A stretch of 51,134 nt of DNA, taken from the NCBI GenBank assembly GCA_018650185.1, contig JABIGL010000035.1, positions 1 to 51,134 of the forward strand. Direction: 5' to 3'. Positions 1 through 8,613 of this stretch are shown piece after piece; within the stretch, counting starts at the first letter, position 1; each line of letters opens with the position of its first letter. Origin of the DNA: Chloroflexota bacterium. Its GTDB lineage: Bacteria; Chloroflexota; Dehalococcoidia; Lucifugimonadales; Lucifugimonadaceae. The notes beneath the pieces were generated by a model. That model saw only the letters and a program-made list of their open reading frames with translations, had not been told where the DNA came from and did no database searches. The position numbers and the translations under genes were made by a program.

Positions 1-415
1 ATCCGGACTGAGATGGTCGGGATGTCGCAACCGCCGTTGCGGCGGGTGCCGCAGTCGCGGCTGGCGCTGCCGTTGCAGCGGGGCCACTGGTGGCGGCGGG
101 CGAGTCGAAGTTCGAACTGTCGGACCCGGAATCGATTCCTCCGCCGATGTTGATCACACCTGAACTGAGAGCGACGACGGCGACGAATAACACAACTACA
201 AAGGCTGCGGCCACGGCCAGGGAGCGCGCCGGGCCGGATGTGCTGAATCTCAGTATTCGAGCAGAGAACGACGGAGTGTCCGGTGTGACGTTTTCGATCT
301 CCGGCTGAATGCGATCCCAGAACTCCTGGGAGGCTCCTGCGTCGGAAGCTTCAGACGTGAACCATGCCCGGACACGGGCCTCAAACTCAGGGTTGTCATA
401 TATCTGGTCGTTCAT
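1..415 (-). CDS. Putative anti-sigma factor, single-pass membrane protein (partial)
   Basis: The gene reads leftward from an ATG at 413-415 and runs off the window, leaving 138 codons. Its start overlaps the stop of the upstream sigma factor as ATGA, so the two are probably translationally coupled. About 48 mostly polar residues come first, then one hydrophobic segment at roughly residues 50-73 (begins SLAVAAAFVVVLF), then a Ser/Asp-rich stretch and an Ala/Pro/Thr repeat (AAPAATAAPAAT) that looks like an extracytoplasmic linker. This layout, directly downstream of an ECF sigma gene, is typical of a membrane anti-sigma factor. No HxxxCxxC zinc motif is visible in the cytoplasmic part, so it would be of the zinc-less kind. 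The sensor part is missing, and the function is inferred from position and topology. Confidence 0.6.
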   Translation of the reverse strand, partial: MNDQIYDNPEFEARVRAWFTSEASDAGASQEFWDRIQPEIENVTPDTPSFSARILRFSTSGPARSLAVAAAFVVVLFVAVVALSSGVINIGGGIDSGSDSSNFDSPAATSGPAATAAPAATAAPAATAVATSRPSQSG

Positions 416-1017
416 TGCTCGTCCCTCATAGAGGCAGCGGAGTCCGTTTGAAGATCCGTGTCAGATACTGTTTCTGGCAGCGTGAGCGCCTGTTCAAGGT
501 GTCTCAGTCCGCGGTGGATTCGAGATTTGACCGTCCCTTCCGCCCAGCCGAGAACGCGTGCGATTTCGGGTATCGAAAGATCTGCGTAGTAGCGGAGCGT
601 CAGCGCTTTGCGTTGCTCATCCGGGAGCGTGGACATCGCTGCGCCCATGAGTTCCCGCTCCTCTGCACGCATCACCCGTGCCTCGCCCTCAGGCTCCACA
701 GCGGGTTCGGGCGTCTCGGGTCCCATGGCGGTCTCTTCAACGCGATTGCGTCGGGTTTCGCTGATGACGCGGTTGACGAGAATCCGGATCATCCATGATC
801 GGAGACCAGAACCTGTGCCTGACTTGCGAGGCTTGAAGGATCGAATACCGCGCCACGCAAGTAGGAGGGCTTCCTGCACCATCTCCTCTGCACGTGCCCG
901 GTTGCGCGTCATCAGGTACGCGGTGCCGTACAGCACCCCGCTGTGGCGCTCAACGATCAGGCGAAATGCGTCCGATTGCCCGTCCTGGCAACGTCGCACC
1001 GCCGCATGCTCGTCCAT
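412..1017 (-). CDS. ECF-family RNA polymerase sigma factor
   Basis: This 201-residue protein has the two-domain build of an extracytoplasmic-function sigma factor. Region 2 (about residues 8-90) carries the helix with AEEMVQEALLLAW and an Arg-rich -10 recognition stretch. Region 4 (about 125-180) contains LPDEQRKALTLRYYADLSIPEI followed by the helix-turn-helix LGWAEGTVKSRIHRG, which reads the -35 box. An acidic, Pro-rich linker joins them, and there are no regions 1.1 or 3. The ATG is preceded by an AAGGGGGG ribosome site. The downstream gene overlaps by 4 nt and looks like the cognate anti-sigma factor. A GGAAC-type promoter upstream suggests autoregulation. The regulon cannot be told from the sequence. 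Confidence 0.92.
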   Translation of the reverse strand: MDEHAAVRRCQDGQSDAFRLIVERHSGVLYGTAYLMTRNRARAEEMVQEALLLAWRGIRSFKPRKSGTGSGLRSWMIRILVNRVISETRRNRVEETAMGPETPEPAVEPEGEARVMRAEERELMGAAMSTLPDEQRKALTLRYYADLSIPEIARVLGWAEGTVKSRIHRGLRHLEQALTLPETVSDTDLQTDSAASMRDEQ

Positions 1018-1090
1018 ATGCCGGTCCCCCCTTCACCTCGTACTCACTGCTGTGGGTGCGGATTTGCACAGACAGCAGCGTGAATTTAGG

Positions 1091-1181
1091 CCGTTACGGA
1101 TAGAAACGCCGCCGGGCCTGAAATCGTTCCCGTCGCTCGCGACCGGTGTTTCAGGGCGCGCTGTACCCGTTACGGGTACAG
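1091..1181. promoter_or_regulatory. Pair of palindromic operator-like sites sharing CCGTTACGG
   Basis: A perfect dyad at 1161-1181 has 10-bp arms CTGTACCCGT / ACGGGTACAG around a single central T. A second copy of its 9-bp core CCGTTACGG sits at 1091-1099, right next to the candidate -10 box at 1101-1108. The centres are 76 bp apart, close to seven helical turns. No T-run follows in either direction, so this looks like regulator binding rather than a terminator. The binding protein is unknown. Confidence 0.4.
1101..1130 (-). promoter_or_regulatory. Candidate ECF-type promoter of the sigma operon
   Basis: On the minus strand a GGAAC -35 element (1126-1130) is followed after 17 bases by CGTTTCTA (1101-1108). 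The GGAAC motif with a CGT/TCTA-like -10 is the common ECF-sigma promoter form. It lies about 85 nt before the sigma start codon and fits autoregulation. It was matched by eye only. Confidence 0.38.
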
Positions 1182-1305
1182 ACGTTGTGGGACGGGGGAT
1201 TGTTCCGGATGCGGGTTTTGGTTCGGGTTACACATCGAAAACGACGCTGTTCAATAGCGATCGCTCGGCGAGGATCTTCGTCACAGGCTATGGACCGTAT
1301 GCCTG

Positions 1306-2418
1306 CTAAACCACCACCGCCTCTACCGACAGGATTGGCGGTAATGACGGCGCTATCGTGCGCCACGTCTCGCCCTCGTCTGATGAGCCAAACAAGATGC
1401 CGTTCTTGGTGCCGACGTAGACACCGAGCGGGTCTGCACCATCGACCGCCATGCTTTCCCTGAGCGTGCTGAAGTAGGCGTTCTCCTGCGGAAGACCCTT
1501 CGTGAGCGCTCGCCAGTCGTCCCCACCAGTCTCACTCTTGAACACCCGGAACGCCCCTGAGGAAGAGGTGCGGAATTCACCGCTGCTGTTTGGGATCACC
1601 CAGATGTGCCCCGACTTGCGTGGGTGACTGACGATGGGGAATCCAAACTGCTCCGGCAAACCTTTGCTGATCTCTTCCCACACTCGCCCGTGGTCCAGGG
1701 TCCGGAATACGCCGGTGTGGTGCTGGATGTATTGCACCGCCGGATCATTGGCGTCGACGGCAACTTTATGGACGCACTTATCCTGATCAGGGTCGTGGTC
1801 GACGATCCCCATGAGTTCGAGCATTTCTTCGGGCGGCGGATCCGACGGGAGGTTGTCGGAGCGTCGTTCCCAGCTCGTCCCGTCGTCCTCCGTCACCCAG
1901 TAACCCGCGGCGGAGATACCGACCGCCATCCGGTTGACGTCTGTCGGATCGAGAACGATGGTGTGCAGGCATAACCCTCCTGCGCCGGGGTTCCAGAGTG
2001 GTCTTGATTCATGCTGCTGGAGCGGCATGTTTTCCTGCCAGGTTTTACCGCTGTCCTCGGACTTCCAGAGCGCAGCCGGCATCCCGCCGAGATAGATGAC
2101 GCCTGGTTCGGATGGACGTCCGGGTTGAATGTTCCACAACTTTTCGACCTTGCGATTGCTGCCGTCCGTGAATCGGGCCTCTGCGTCTGATGGGATCCAG
2201 GATTCGCCGAAGTCCGGACTGCTGACGACCTCAGGTCCATACACTTCGTGGTTGAGTGCCATAAAGGTTCGGCCATCTCTGGGATCGAACGCCATGTGAT
2301 CGATCGAGTAGCCACGCAGGTGCGGACCGGATACGTCCCATTTCTGGCGCGACGTATCGCTGGTGAGAATGAATCCGCCCTTGTTGGTTCCAACGAAAAG
2401 GGCGATTTTGTCGGCCAC
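1306..2418 (-). CDS. BNR/Asp-box beta-propeller protein (sialidase/VPS10-like fold)
   Basis: This protein of about 370 residues has repeated Asp-box motifs (SxDxGxTW type): SPDFGESW, SEDSGKTW, TEDDGTSW, TLDHGRVW, SETGGDDW and SSDEGETW, indicating a six-bladed propeller. The GTG start at 2418 was chosen because GGGAGGT lies 6 nt upstream and because the paralogue at 34067-35164 aligns from this point (KIALFVGTNKGGF versus IIVMVGTARGGF). An in-frame upstream extension of 41 residues is non-homologous. No signal peptide is seen. The sialidase catalytic Arg triad is not evident, so this is more likely a non-enzymatic or uncharacterised propeller of the 'exo-alpha-sialidase / photosystem stability factor-like' annotation group. 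It diverges from the molybdopterin enzyme at 2615. Confidence 0.85.
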   Translation of the reverse strand: MADKIALFVGTNKGGFILTSDTSRQKWDVSGPHLRGYSIDHMAFDPRDGRTFMALNHEVYGPEVVSSPDFGESWIPSDAEARFTDGSNRKVEKLWNIQPGRPSEPGVIYLGGMPAALWKSEDSGKTWQENMPLQQHESRPLWNPGAGGLCLHTIVLDPTDVNRMAVGISAAGYWVTEDDGTSWERRSDNLPSDPPPEEMLELMGIVDHDPDQDKCVHKVAVDANDPAVQYIQHHTGVFRTLDHGRVWEEISKGLPEQFGFPIVSHPRKSGHIWVIPNSSGEFRTSSSGAFRVFKSETGGDDWRALTKGLPQENAYFSTLRESMAVDGADPLGVYVGTKNGILFGSSDEGETWRTIAPSLPPILSVEAVVV

Positions 2419-2614
2419 GGCACACCTCCCGAACGGCGGCTTGAGATGGCCGGATGATACAGGATTGAACGTGAGCGACAGGGTGAAGCCTGAGTCCGGG
2501 GAAGAATGCCCCGGCGCCCCAGACCGGTCTTGCGTCTCCAACCATCTGCACTACCATCAGGCGTACCTATCACCCAATTTGCCTACGTCGCTCGTCGCGC
2601 CAAGGACAACATTC

Positions 2615-4903
2615 ATGACCGTCGCCCCTGAATCTGGACAGAAGTACAAAGTCATCGGCACAACGCCGATCCGGCACGATGGTCATGACAAGGTGACCGG
2701 TCGTGCCGAGTACGGTGCAGACGTGTCGCTGCCGGGGATGATCTGGGGCGAGATTGTTCGCAGCCCTTACGCCCATGCCCGGATTCTCAGTGTCGACACC
2801 ACGGCGGCCGAAGCATTGCCAGGGGTGCTGGCAGTGTTGTCCGGGCTAGATGCGCCGCGGGACGGGCGTCGGGAGATCGATAGTCGAGGCGGGATCACAC
2901 ACCTCCCGGACGTATCGGCAAACATGCTGGCCACCCACAAGGCCCTTTACAAAGGCCACGCCGTAGCAGCAGTAGCCGCCGTGGACAAGGAAACTGCACG
3001 AGCCGCGGCCGCGCTGATCAATGTGAAGTACGAACCGCTCAAACCGGTCCTCAGCGGGGACGATGCCGTGGCCGATGGTGCGCCGATAGTGCTTGAAGAG
3101 TTGATCGGAGATCACCTGGGTGTGGACGTTGCCGACACGAATATCGCAGGTCACTCCCGTATCGAATTTGGTGATCCAGACGCGGCGTTTGCGCAGTCTG
3201 ACCTCGTCATTGAGCGAGAGGTCGAGGTCGGAATGGCGCACCAGGGCTACATCGAGCCGCATGTTGCGACTGCACTCTGGGGGGAAGATGATCGCATCAC
3301 GATCTGGTCCAGCACTCAGGGAATGTTCGGTGTTCGGGACCATACCGCCGCGTATCTCGGTATAGATGAGTCTCGGATTCGGGTGATGCCGGTCGAGATC
3401 GGTGGCGGTTTCGGCGGAAAGGGCGCGGTCTATCTTCCGCCCATCGCCGCACTGCTGTCCCGGGAGGCCGGACGGCCGGTCCGGCTGGTGATGGACATGC
3501 GGACGGTGCTTGAGGCGACCGGGCCGACGGGTGCGGCGAAGGTGCGGGTCAAGATGGGCGTTACGGCTGACGGCATCATCAACGCAGCGACGGCCGAGTT
3601 GCGATACGAGGCCGGGGCGTACCCAGGCGCATGGGTTGCCGTCGGGGCCCGTTCGACATTCGCCTGTTACGACATCGAGAACATACGCATCGATGGCTAC
3701 GACATCGTGGTGAACAAGCCACGGGCGGCCGCTTACCGGGCGCCGTGCGTTCCACAGGTGGTGTTTGCTGCTGAATCGGTGGTGGACGAGATTTGCGAAC
3801 TGCGGGGCTGGGACCCGATCGAGTTCAGGCTTGCCAACGCCTCCCGGGAGGGGACACGTCGGAGTGATGGGCCTCGTTTCCCGCGGATCGGGCACGAAGA
3901 GGTCTTAAATGCCACAAAGACGTCCGATCACTGGAACACGCCTCTGGAGCGCGAGGGCCCCGACGGTAAGTTGCGGGGTCGTGGACTGGCTTCTGCCTAC
4001 TGCGGGAATGCAGGCGGGAAGTCGGCGGTGGTGCTCAGCTTGAACTCCGACGGTTCGGTGGCTCTCGTCGAGGGTTCGGCTGACCTGTCCGGGAGCCGGG
4101 CGATTGTTGCGATGGAGGTTGCGGAGGTGCTCGGGCTTGAATCTGATGAGGTGCAGCCGTTGATCCCGGATACGGGGAGCATCGGTTACACCGGGACCAC
4201 CGGCGGGAGTCGTGTTGCGAACGCCACGGGTATGGCGGCGGTCCAGGCGGCTGAAGGTCTGCTTGAGAAGATGAAGGCCGGTCTTGCAGTGGGGTGGGAG
4301 GTGGACGCTTCCGAGGTTAATTTTGCCGATGGCGAATTCTCGTCGCCGAGCGATGCCGAGTTGAGGATCGGATTCCGGGAGTTGGCAGGTCGGCTGGACG
4401 GTTCTGCCGGACCGATCATGGCTTCCGGGTCGGTGGACCTGCCGGACGGCGGCGGCGGTATTTTCGGTACGCACATCGCTGATGTGGAGATCGACCCAGA
4501 AACCGGCAAGACGGATGTGATCCGGTATACCGTGATCCAGGATGCGGGGACAGCGATCAACCCGCAGGCGGTCGAGGGTCAGATGCAGGGCGGGGCGACG
4601 CAGGGGATCGGCTGGGCGCTGAACGAGGAGTACTTTTTCAACGAGGACGGCGTGATGGAGAACTCGTCATTCCTCGACTACCGGATGCCGACCATGACGG
4701 ACATTCCGCCCATCGAGACGGTGATCATCGAGGTGCCGAACCCGGCGCACCCGTTTGGTGTGCGTGGAGTCGGCGAGATCCCGATAGGTCCGCCGCTTGC
4801 AACGATAGCCAACGCCATCCACGATGCGCTGGGCGTGCGGCTAACACAAGTGCCGATGAAGCCGGGACGGATTCTTGAGGCGCTGGCTAAGAGGCCGGAG
4901 TAA
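2615..4903 (+). CDS. Xanthine dehydrogenase-family molybdopterin-binding large subunit
   Basis: This 762-residue protein matches the aldehyde oxidase/xanthine dehydrogenase large subunit. The N-terminal domain opens with HDGHDKVTGRAEYGADV. The molybdopterin-binding part has GGGFGGKG (about 263-270) and an AAYRAPCVPQ segment. The C-terminus has GVRGVGEIP, where Glu721 matches the catalytic glutamate of the family. The AYxCSFR loop of form I CO dehydrogenase is absent, so this is a generic hydroxylase, substrate unknown. ATG at 2615 is preceded by AAGGA with good spacing; upstream in-frame sequence overlaps the divergent gene and is not conserved-looking. Usual partners (FAD subunit, 2Fe-2S subunit, maturation factors) are not adjacent, so they must be elsewhere if it is active. 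It ends 5 nt from the convergent cyclase gene. Confidence 0.93.
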   Translation: MTVAPESGQKYKVIGTTPIRHDGHDKVTGRAEYGADVSLPGMIWGEIVRSPYAHARILSVDTTAAEALPGVLAVLSGLDAPRDGRREIDSRGGITHLPDVSANMLATHKALYKGHAVAAVAAVDKETARAAAALINVKYEPLKPVLSGDDAVADGAPIVLEELIGDHLGVDVADTNIAGHSRIEFGDPDAAFAQSDLVIEREVEVGMAHQGYIEPHVATALWGEDDRITIWSSTQGMFGVRDHTAAYLGIDESRIRVMPVEIGGGFGGKGAVYLPPIAALLSREAGRPVRLVMDMRTVLEATGPTGAAKVRVKMGVTADGIINAATAELRYEAGAYPGAWVAVGARSTFACYDIENIRIDGYDIVVNKPRAAAYRAPCVPQVVFAAESVVDEICELRGWDPIEFRLANASREGTRRSDGPRFPRIGHEEVLNATKTSDHWNTPLEREGPDGKLRGRGLASAYCGNAGGKSAVVLSLNSDGSVALVEGSADLSGSRAIVAMEVAEVLGLESDEVQPLIPDTGSIGYTGTTGGSRVANATGMAAVQAAEGLLEKMKAGLAVGWEVDASEVNFADGEFSSPSDAELRIGFRELAGRLDGSAGPIMASGSVDLPDGGGGIFGTHIADVEIDPETGKTDVIRYTVIQDAGTAINPQAVEGQMQGGATQGIGWALNEEYFFNEDGVMENSSFLDYRMPTMTDIPPIETVIIEVPNPAHPFGVRGVGEIPIGPPLATIANAIHDALGVRLTQVPMKPGRILEALAKRPE

Positions 4904-4908
4904 GGCGC

Positions 4909-7900
4909 CTAGCCCTCGACCACCAACTTCGCCTCCGCTGCGTTCTTGAACGCGTCTCGGACTTCATCGTCATTGATGGAGGCTGAGATCTCGGCGATTA
5001 GCTTTTCGGCCTCTGCTAGGGCGTTTGCCTGTTCATCAGGCTCTCCTGCTCCGGCGTGCATCTGATGTCTGGTCGTTGACGCCATCAGAGCGACCGGCTT
5101 CATGCCCATCTCGCTGCCCGACATACAGGCCTGTTTGAGCGCAGCGATGGCCTCTGAATGCTCCTCGGTTGCGCCGTAGATCATTCCGCGCACCAGCCCG
5201 AAGAATGGGGCGTAGTGCTTGAGGTTGTGATCTATGGCGAACTCCTCGGCTTCGTTTGCCAGCTCCTTCGCCTTGTCGGGATTCCCGCCCATCAAGTTCA
5301 CGAGGGCCGAACCCAGTAACAACTGCGGTCGAGCCAGCAACTTCGGAGCGGACGACGTATTCAAGCCCTCGTCAAATAATCGGGTTGCTTGATCGATGTC
5401 TCCCATCATCAAGGCGCAGAAACCTACCTCTGCCAGAACCAGAGACTGCATCGCCGTACCGAGGGGTAGTTCCAGCGTTGATAGTGCGACTCCGTGATGA
5501 TCTTTGGTGCGGTCGCCACGTGCCGGGTCGATATCGAACTCTGTAGCTCCCATCTCGGCCAACGATCCTGCCTGCAGGTATGTGAGGCCGCCTTCGCTGG
5601 CGACCTCCAGGCCGCGTTTGCTGGCCTCCAGCGCGAGGTCGAATCGGCCCATCAGGCGTGCCGACAATGCAACGGTGACGCAGGCAACAGACTCACCCAT
5701 TACCGCCCCGATCTCGTTCGCCAGATTTCGGGCCTCGGTTGATATCTCCAGTGCCCGTTCAAAGTCGCCGTTCGCCAGGTAGTAGAAGGGGATATGGAAC
5801 GACTTGAGTTCGGCTTCCCATGATCGATGGCCGGCCTCGATAGCCAGCTCCAGCGCCTCCTGGGACATCTCAAGCGCTTCGTCGAAGCGGGTCATGTACG
5901 TGAGGGTATTGGCGATGTGCGACAGCCCAAAAAGGCGAGTCTCCACGGTGCCGGTCTCACGCCCGATTCTGGCAGCGATTTGCAGGCTGTCGTAGGCGCG
6001 GTCGAACTCTCCGAGCGATGTTTGGATGTAGCAGTTCGTCATGTGCCGCTCGGCCTGGCCGTCAAGGTCGGCGCAGTGGAGCGCCATTACTTCGGCCTGC
6101 TCCAGCGTGTCCTGCGCGAAGTCCAGCTCACCTTTTCGAAGGGCGGACAGCAGCGCGATCTTGTTCATGGCCGAGACCTGAATTTCATCGCTGTAAAGCA
6201 ATTTACCTATTTCGGACATGCGCCCGTAAGTCTTGATCGCCTCGTCGACCCGGTTAGCGAAATTCAGGATGCCGCCGAGACCCTCAAACACCTGTCTCGA
6301 CAGGGCGATATCGGCGTCAGCGCCGCGGGCTTCTACGATTCCGCAGGCGCGCTCGTAGGCGATGATGGCCTCTTCCGCTGCATAGGCGGTGGCGGCCTCA
6401 TCGGCGGACCGGACCAGGAAGGGCAGGGCTTCGTCGAGCTGGTCGGCGCCAACAAAATGACGCGCTATGTCCGACGCGCCGGTCGGGTTCAATTCCGCAA
6501 GAGCAGATCCGGCGCGCCCGTGAAGGGTTCGTCGGTCTGCCAGCAACAGGGACGCGTATGCGGTCTCCTGCGTCATGGCGTGTTTGAAGATGAATGACCG
6601 GTGCGGGACGCGGCCCTTTTCCCTGATCAACTCCCTGCGTTGTAGGTCCAGCAGAGTTGTGTTGATGTCGGCACCGGAATCTGCGATCTGAATGAGAAGA
6701 GGCTCGTCGAACTCTCGGCCAATGACGGCGGCGATCTGGGCAAGTCGTTTGCTTGCCACGTCCAGGCTGTCGAGTCGGGCGGTAAGCACGCCGTTGAGCG
6801 TGTCCGGTACTTCGAGGTGGGCGAGCTCTTCGGTGGCTTTCCAGTGGCCGTCTTCGCGGATCACGAGATCACGGTCCAGCAGTGATCGGATGACCTCTTC
6901 CATGAAGAAAGGGTTGCCTTCCGACTTGTCGAGGATCATCTGGCGGAGCCGCTGCGGCAGGTCGTCTACTTCAAGCAGGTTGGAGACGAGGGACCGTGCG
7001 TCTTCCGCCGTAAGAGGCGACAGATTGATCTCTACGTGGCGATGGGCGAAATCCCGGCTCGCCATCTCCTGGAACTCCCATGATCGGTCAGTACGGATCG
7101 GTCGGAACACGCCGACCAGCATGAGCGGGGCGCGGTCGGCGACGGGGAGTAATTCTTTGACGAGATCGAGGGAAGTCGGATCGACCCAGTGGAGGTCGTC
7201 CAGCACCAGAACAACCGGGTGCTGGTTCGAGAGGGTTTCGATCAGCTCCACGATGCCGTTAAAGGTCTTTTCCTTGGCATGTGGCGGGTCGAGATAGCGG
7301 ATCCTGTCGACGTCCGGGGCAGTGACCTCGATGCTCAGCATTGGAGCAAGATGAGGGGCGATCTCCGGCCCGACGATCGGGCATAGCTCGATCAGAGCGT
7401 TCTTAAAAGCTTCGTAATCCTGGGTGTCCGAGGCGACGTATGCCGGGACGTTGTCAACGGCCGATTGCAAGATGTCCCGGAAGGGCGCGTATGGGGTGTC
7501 GGTTTCGTAGGAGAGAGATCGTCCTTCCAGCCAGAGTAGGCCCGACTGTTCCGACGCTTTACTACGCAACTCAGCGACGAGCCGTGATTTGCCGAGGCCG
7601 GCATCCCCCATGACTGAGACAACCTGTCCACGGCCATCTGCCAGTTCCGTTACCGCGTTTCGTAGGAGTGCGATCTCTTCTGCACGTCCTACCAGCGGTG
7701 AGTCCAGCCCTTCGATGCCACGAAGTTGGCCAGGTTCGGCGATGATGCCGTGGACGCGATAAGACTGGATAGGGTCGATCTTGCCTTTGACTTCGACCCC
7801 GCCGATGTCCTCGAAGTCGAAGAAGGGTGCGATGAGCCGGTGGGTGTCGCCGGTGATCTGGAGGGTATCGGGTTCGGCAGTTTGTTCCATACGGGCGGCG

Positions 7901-8613
7901 ATGTTGATAGCGTCGCCAAGGGCCGTGTATTCAACCCGAAGGTCTGAGCCGACCTCTCCAACAACGACCAGACCGGTGTTGATTCCGACGCGCACCGAAA
8001 TCTCGATGCCCCACTTCGCCTTGATCTCTTCTGAGAAAGGCTTGACGGCCTCCAAGATTTCAAGGCCAGCCAGCACCGCTCTCTGCGGGTCGTCTTCGTG
8101 CGCGATTGGCGCGCCGAAGAATGCGAGTATGGCGTCGCCCATGAGCCGGGCGAGCGTGCCCTCGTACTTGTAGACGGGAGCGATCAGGTGCTCAAACGCA
8201 CCATTGATGATTCCGGCCCACTCTTCCGGGTCCATGGATCCGGCGGCCGCGGTGGAACCCTGGACGTCGCAAAAGAGCATCGTGACGACACGACGTTCGC
8301 CAAGCATCTCGTGTCCGGCCTGTGCTGCCTCAAGTTTCCTGAGGAGCTCCGGCGGAACGTACTGGCTGAGGCGTTCTAACGTGGTGTCCGTGACAGGGGT
8401 GGGCGGAGCGGCGGCTGGGGGTTCGGCTACCGCTGTTGCGTCCGCTGACGGTGCGGATGGCGCTCCGACCGAAGAACCGCAGCCGAAGCAGAACTTTGCC
8501 TCGGCAGGAAGTTCAGTTCCGCATTCTGCGCATACGTTTGCCTGCGGAGTGCCACAAGACATACAGAACTTTGCGCCCGCCGGGTTGTCGTTTTTGCAAT
8601 TACTGCAGATCAC
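4909..8613 (-). CDS. Zinc-ribbon / class III nucleotide cyclase / AAA ATPase / TPR signalling protein
   Basis: This 1234-residue multidomain protein opens with two CxxC...CxxC zinc ribbons (residues 3-47), followed by an Ala/Pro linker. A class III cyclase domain (about 105-290) has metal Asp116 (FCDVQGST) and Asp160 (MGDAILAFFG), and the transition-state pair Asn237/Arg241 in LGDAINIAAR. The base-selecting lysine position reads Arg156, and Thr230 precedes the Asn/Arg motif as in class IIIb. The STAND/AAA-type ATPase follows, with Walker A GDAGLGKS at 336-343 and Walker B VVLVLDDLHW near 467. TPR-like helical repeats fill about 720-1200. The GTG start lies immediately after the TAA of the phosphoesterase gene, so coupling is likely. 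The domain order is common in large bacterial regulators that sense signals through the TPR scaffold. Nucleotide product (cAMP or cGMP) is not decidable by eye. Confidence 0.93.
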   Translation of the reverse strand: MICSNCKNDNPAGAKFCMSCGTPQANVCAECGTELPAEAKFCFGCGSSVGAPSAPSADATAVAEPPAAAPPTPVTDTTLERLSQYVPPELLRKLEAAQAGHEMLGERRVVTMLFCDVQGSTAAAGSMDPEEWAGIINGAFEHLIAPVYKYEGTLARLMGDAILAFFGAPIAHEDDPQRAVLAGLEILEAVKPFSEEIKAKWGIEISVRVGINTGLVVVGEVGSDLRVEYTALGDAINIAARMEQTAEPDTLQITGDTHRLIAPFFDFEDIGGVEVKGKIDPIQSYRVHGIIAEPGQLRGIEGLDSPLVGRAEEIALLRNAVTELADGRGQVVSVMGDAGLGKSRLVAELRSKASEQSGLLWLEGRSLSYETDTPYAPFRDILQSAVDNVPAYVASDTQDYEAFKNALIELCPIVGPEIAPHLAPMLSIEVTAPDVDRIRYLDPPHAKEKTFNGIVELIETLSNQHPVVLVLDDLHWVDPTSLDLVKELLPVADRAPLMLVGVFRPIRTDRSWEFQEMASRDFAHRHVEINLSPLTAEDARSLVSNLLEVDDLPQRLRQMILDKSEGNPFFMEEVIRSLLDRDLVIREDGHWKATEELAHLEVPDTLNGVLTARLDSLDVASKRLAQIAAVIGREFDEPLLIQIADSGADINTTLLDLQRRELIREKGRVPHRSFIFKHAMTQETAYASLLLADRRTLHGRAGSALAELNPTGASDIARHFVGADQLDEALPFLVRSADEAATAYAAEEAIIAYERACGIVEARGADADIALSRQVFEGLGGILNFANRVDEAIKTYGRMSEIGKLLYSDEIQVSAMNKIALLSALRKGELDFAQDTLEQAEVMALHCADLDGQAERHMTNCYIQTSLGEFDRAYDSLQIAARIGRETGTVETRLFGLSHIANTLTYMTRFDEALEMSQEALELAIEAGHRSWEAELKSFHIPFYYLANGDFERALEISTEARNLANEIGAVMGESVACVTVALSARLMGRFDLALEASKRGLEVASEGGLTYLQAGSLAEMGATEFDIDPARGDRTKDHHGVALSTLELPLGTAMQSLVLAEVGFCALMMGDIDQATRLFDEGLNTSSAPKLLARPQLLLGSALVNLMGGNPDKAKELANEAEEFAIDHNLKHYAPFFGLVRGMIYGATEEHSEAIAALKQACMSGSEMGMKPVALMASTTRHQMHAGAGEPDEQANALAEAEKLIAEISASINDDEVRDAFKNAAEAKLVVEG

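Noticed and set aside
2419-2541. 41-residue upstream extension of the BNR propeller.
   Set aside because: The GTG at 2418 has a good ribosome site and aligns with the paralogue start; the extension is low-complexity and not shared.
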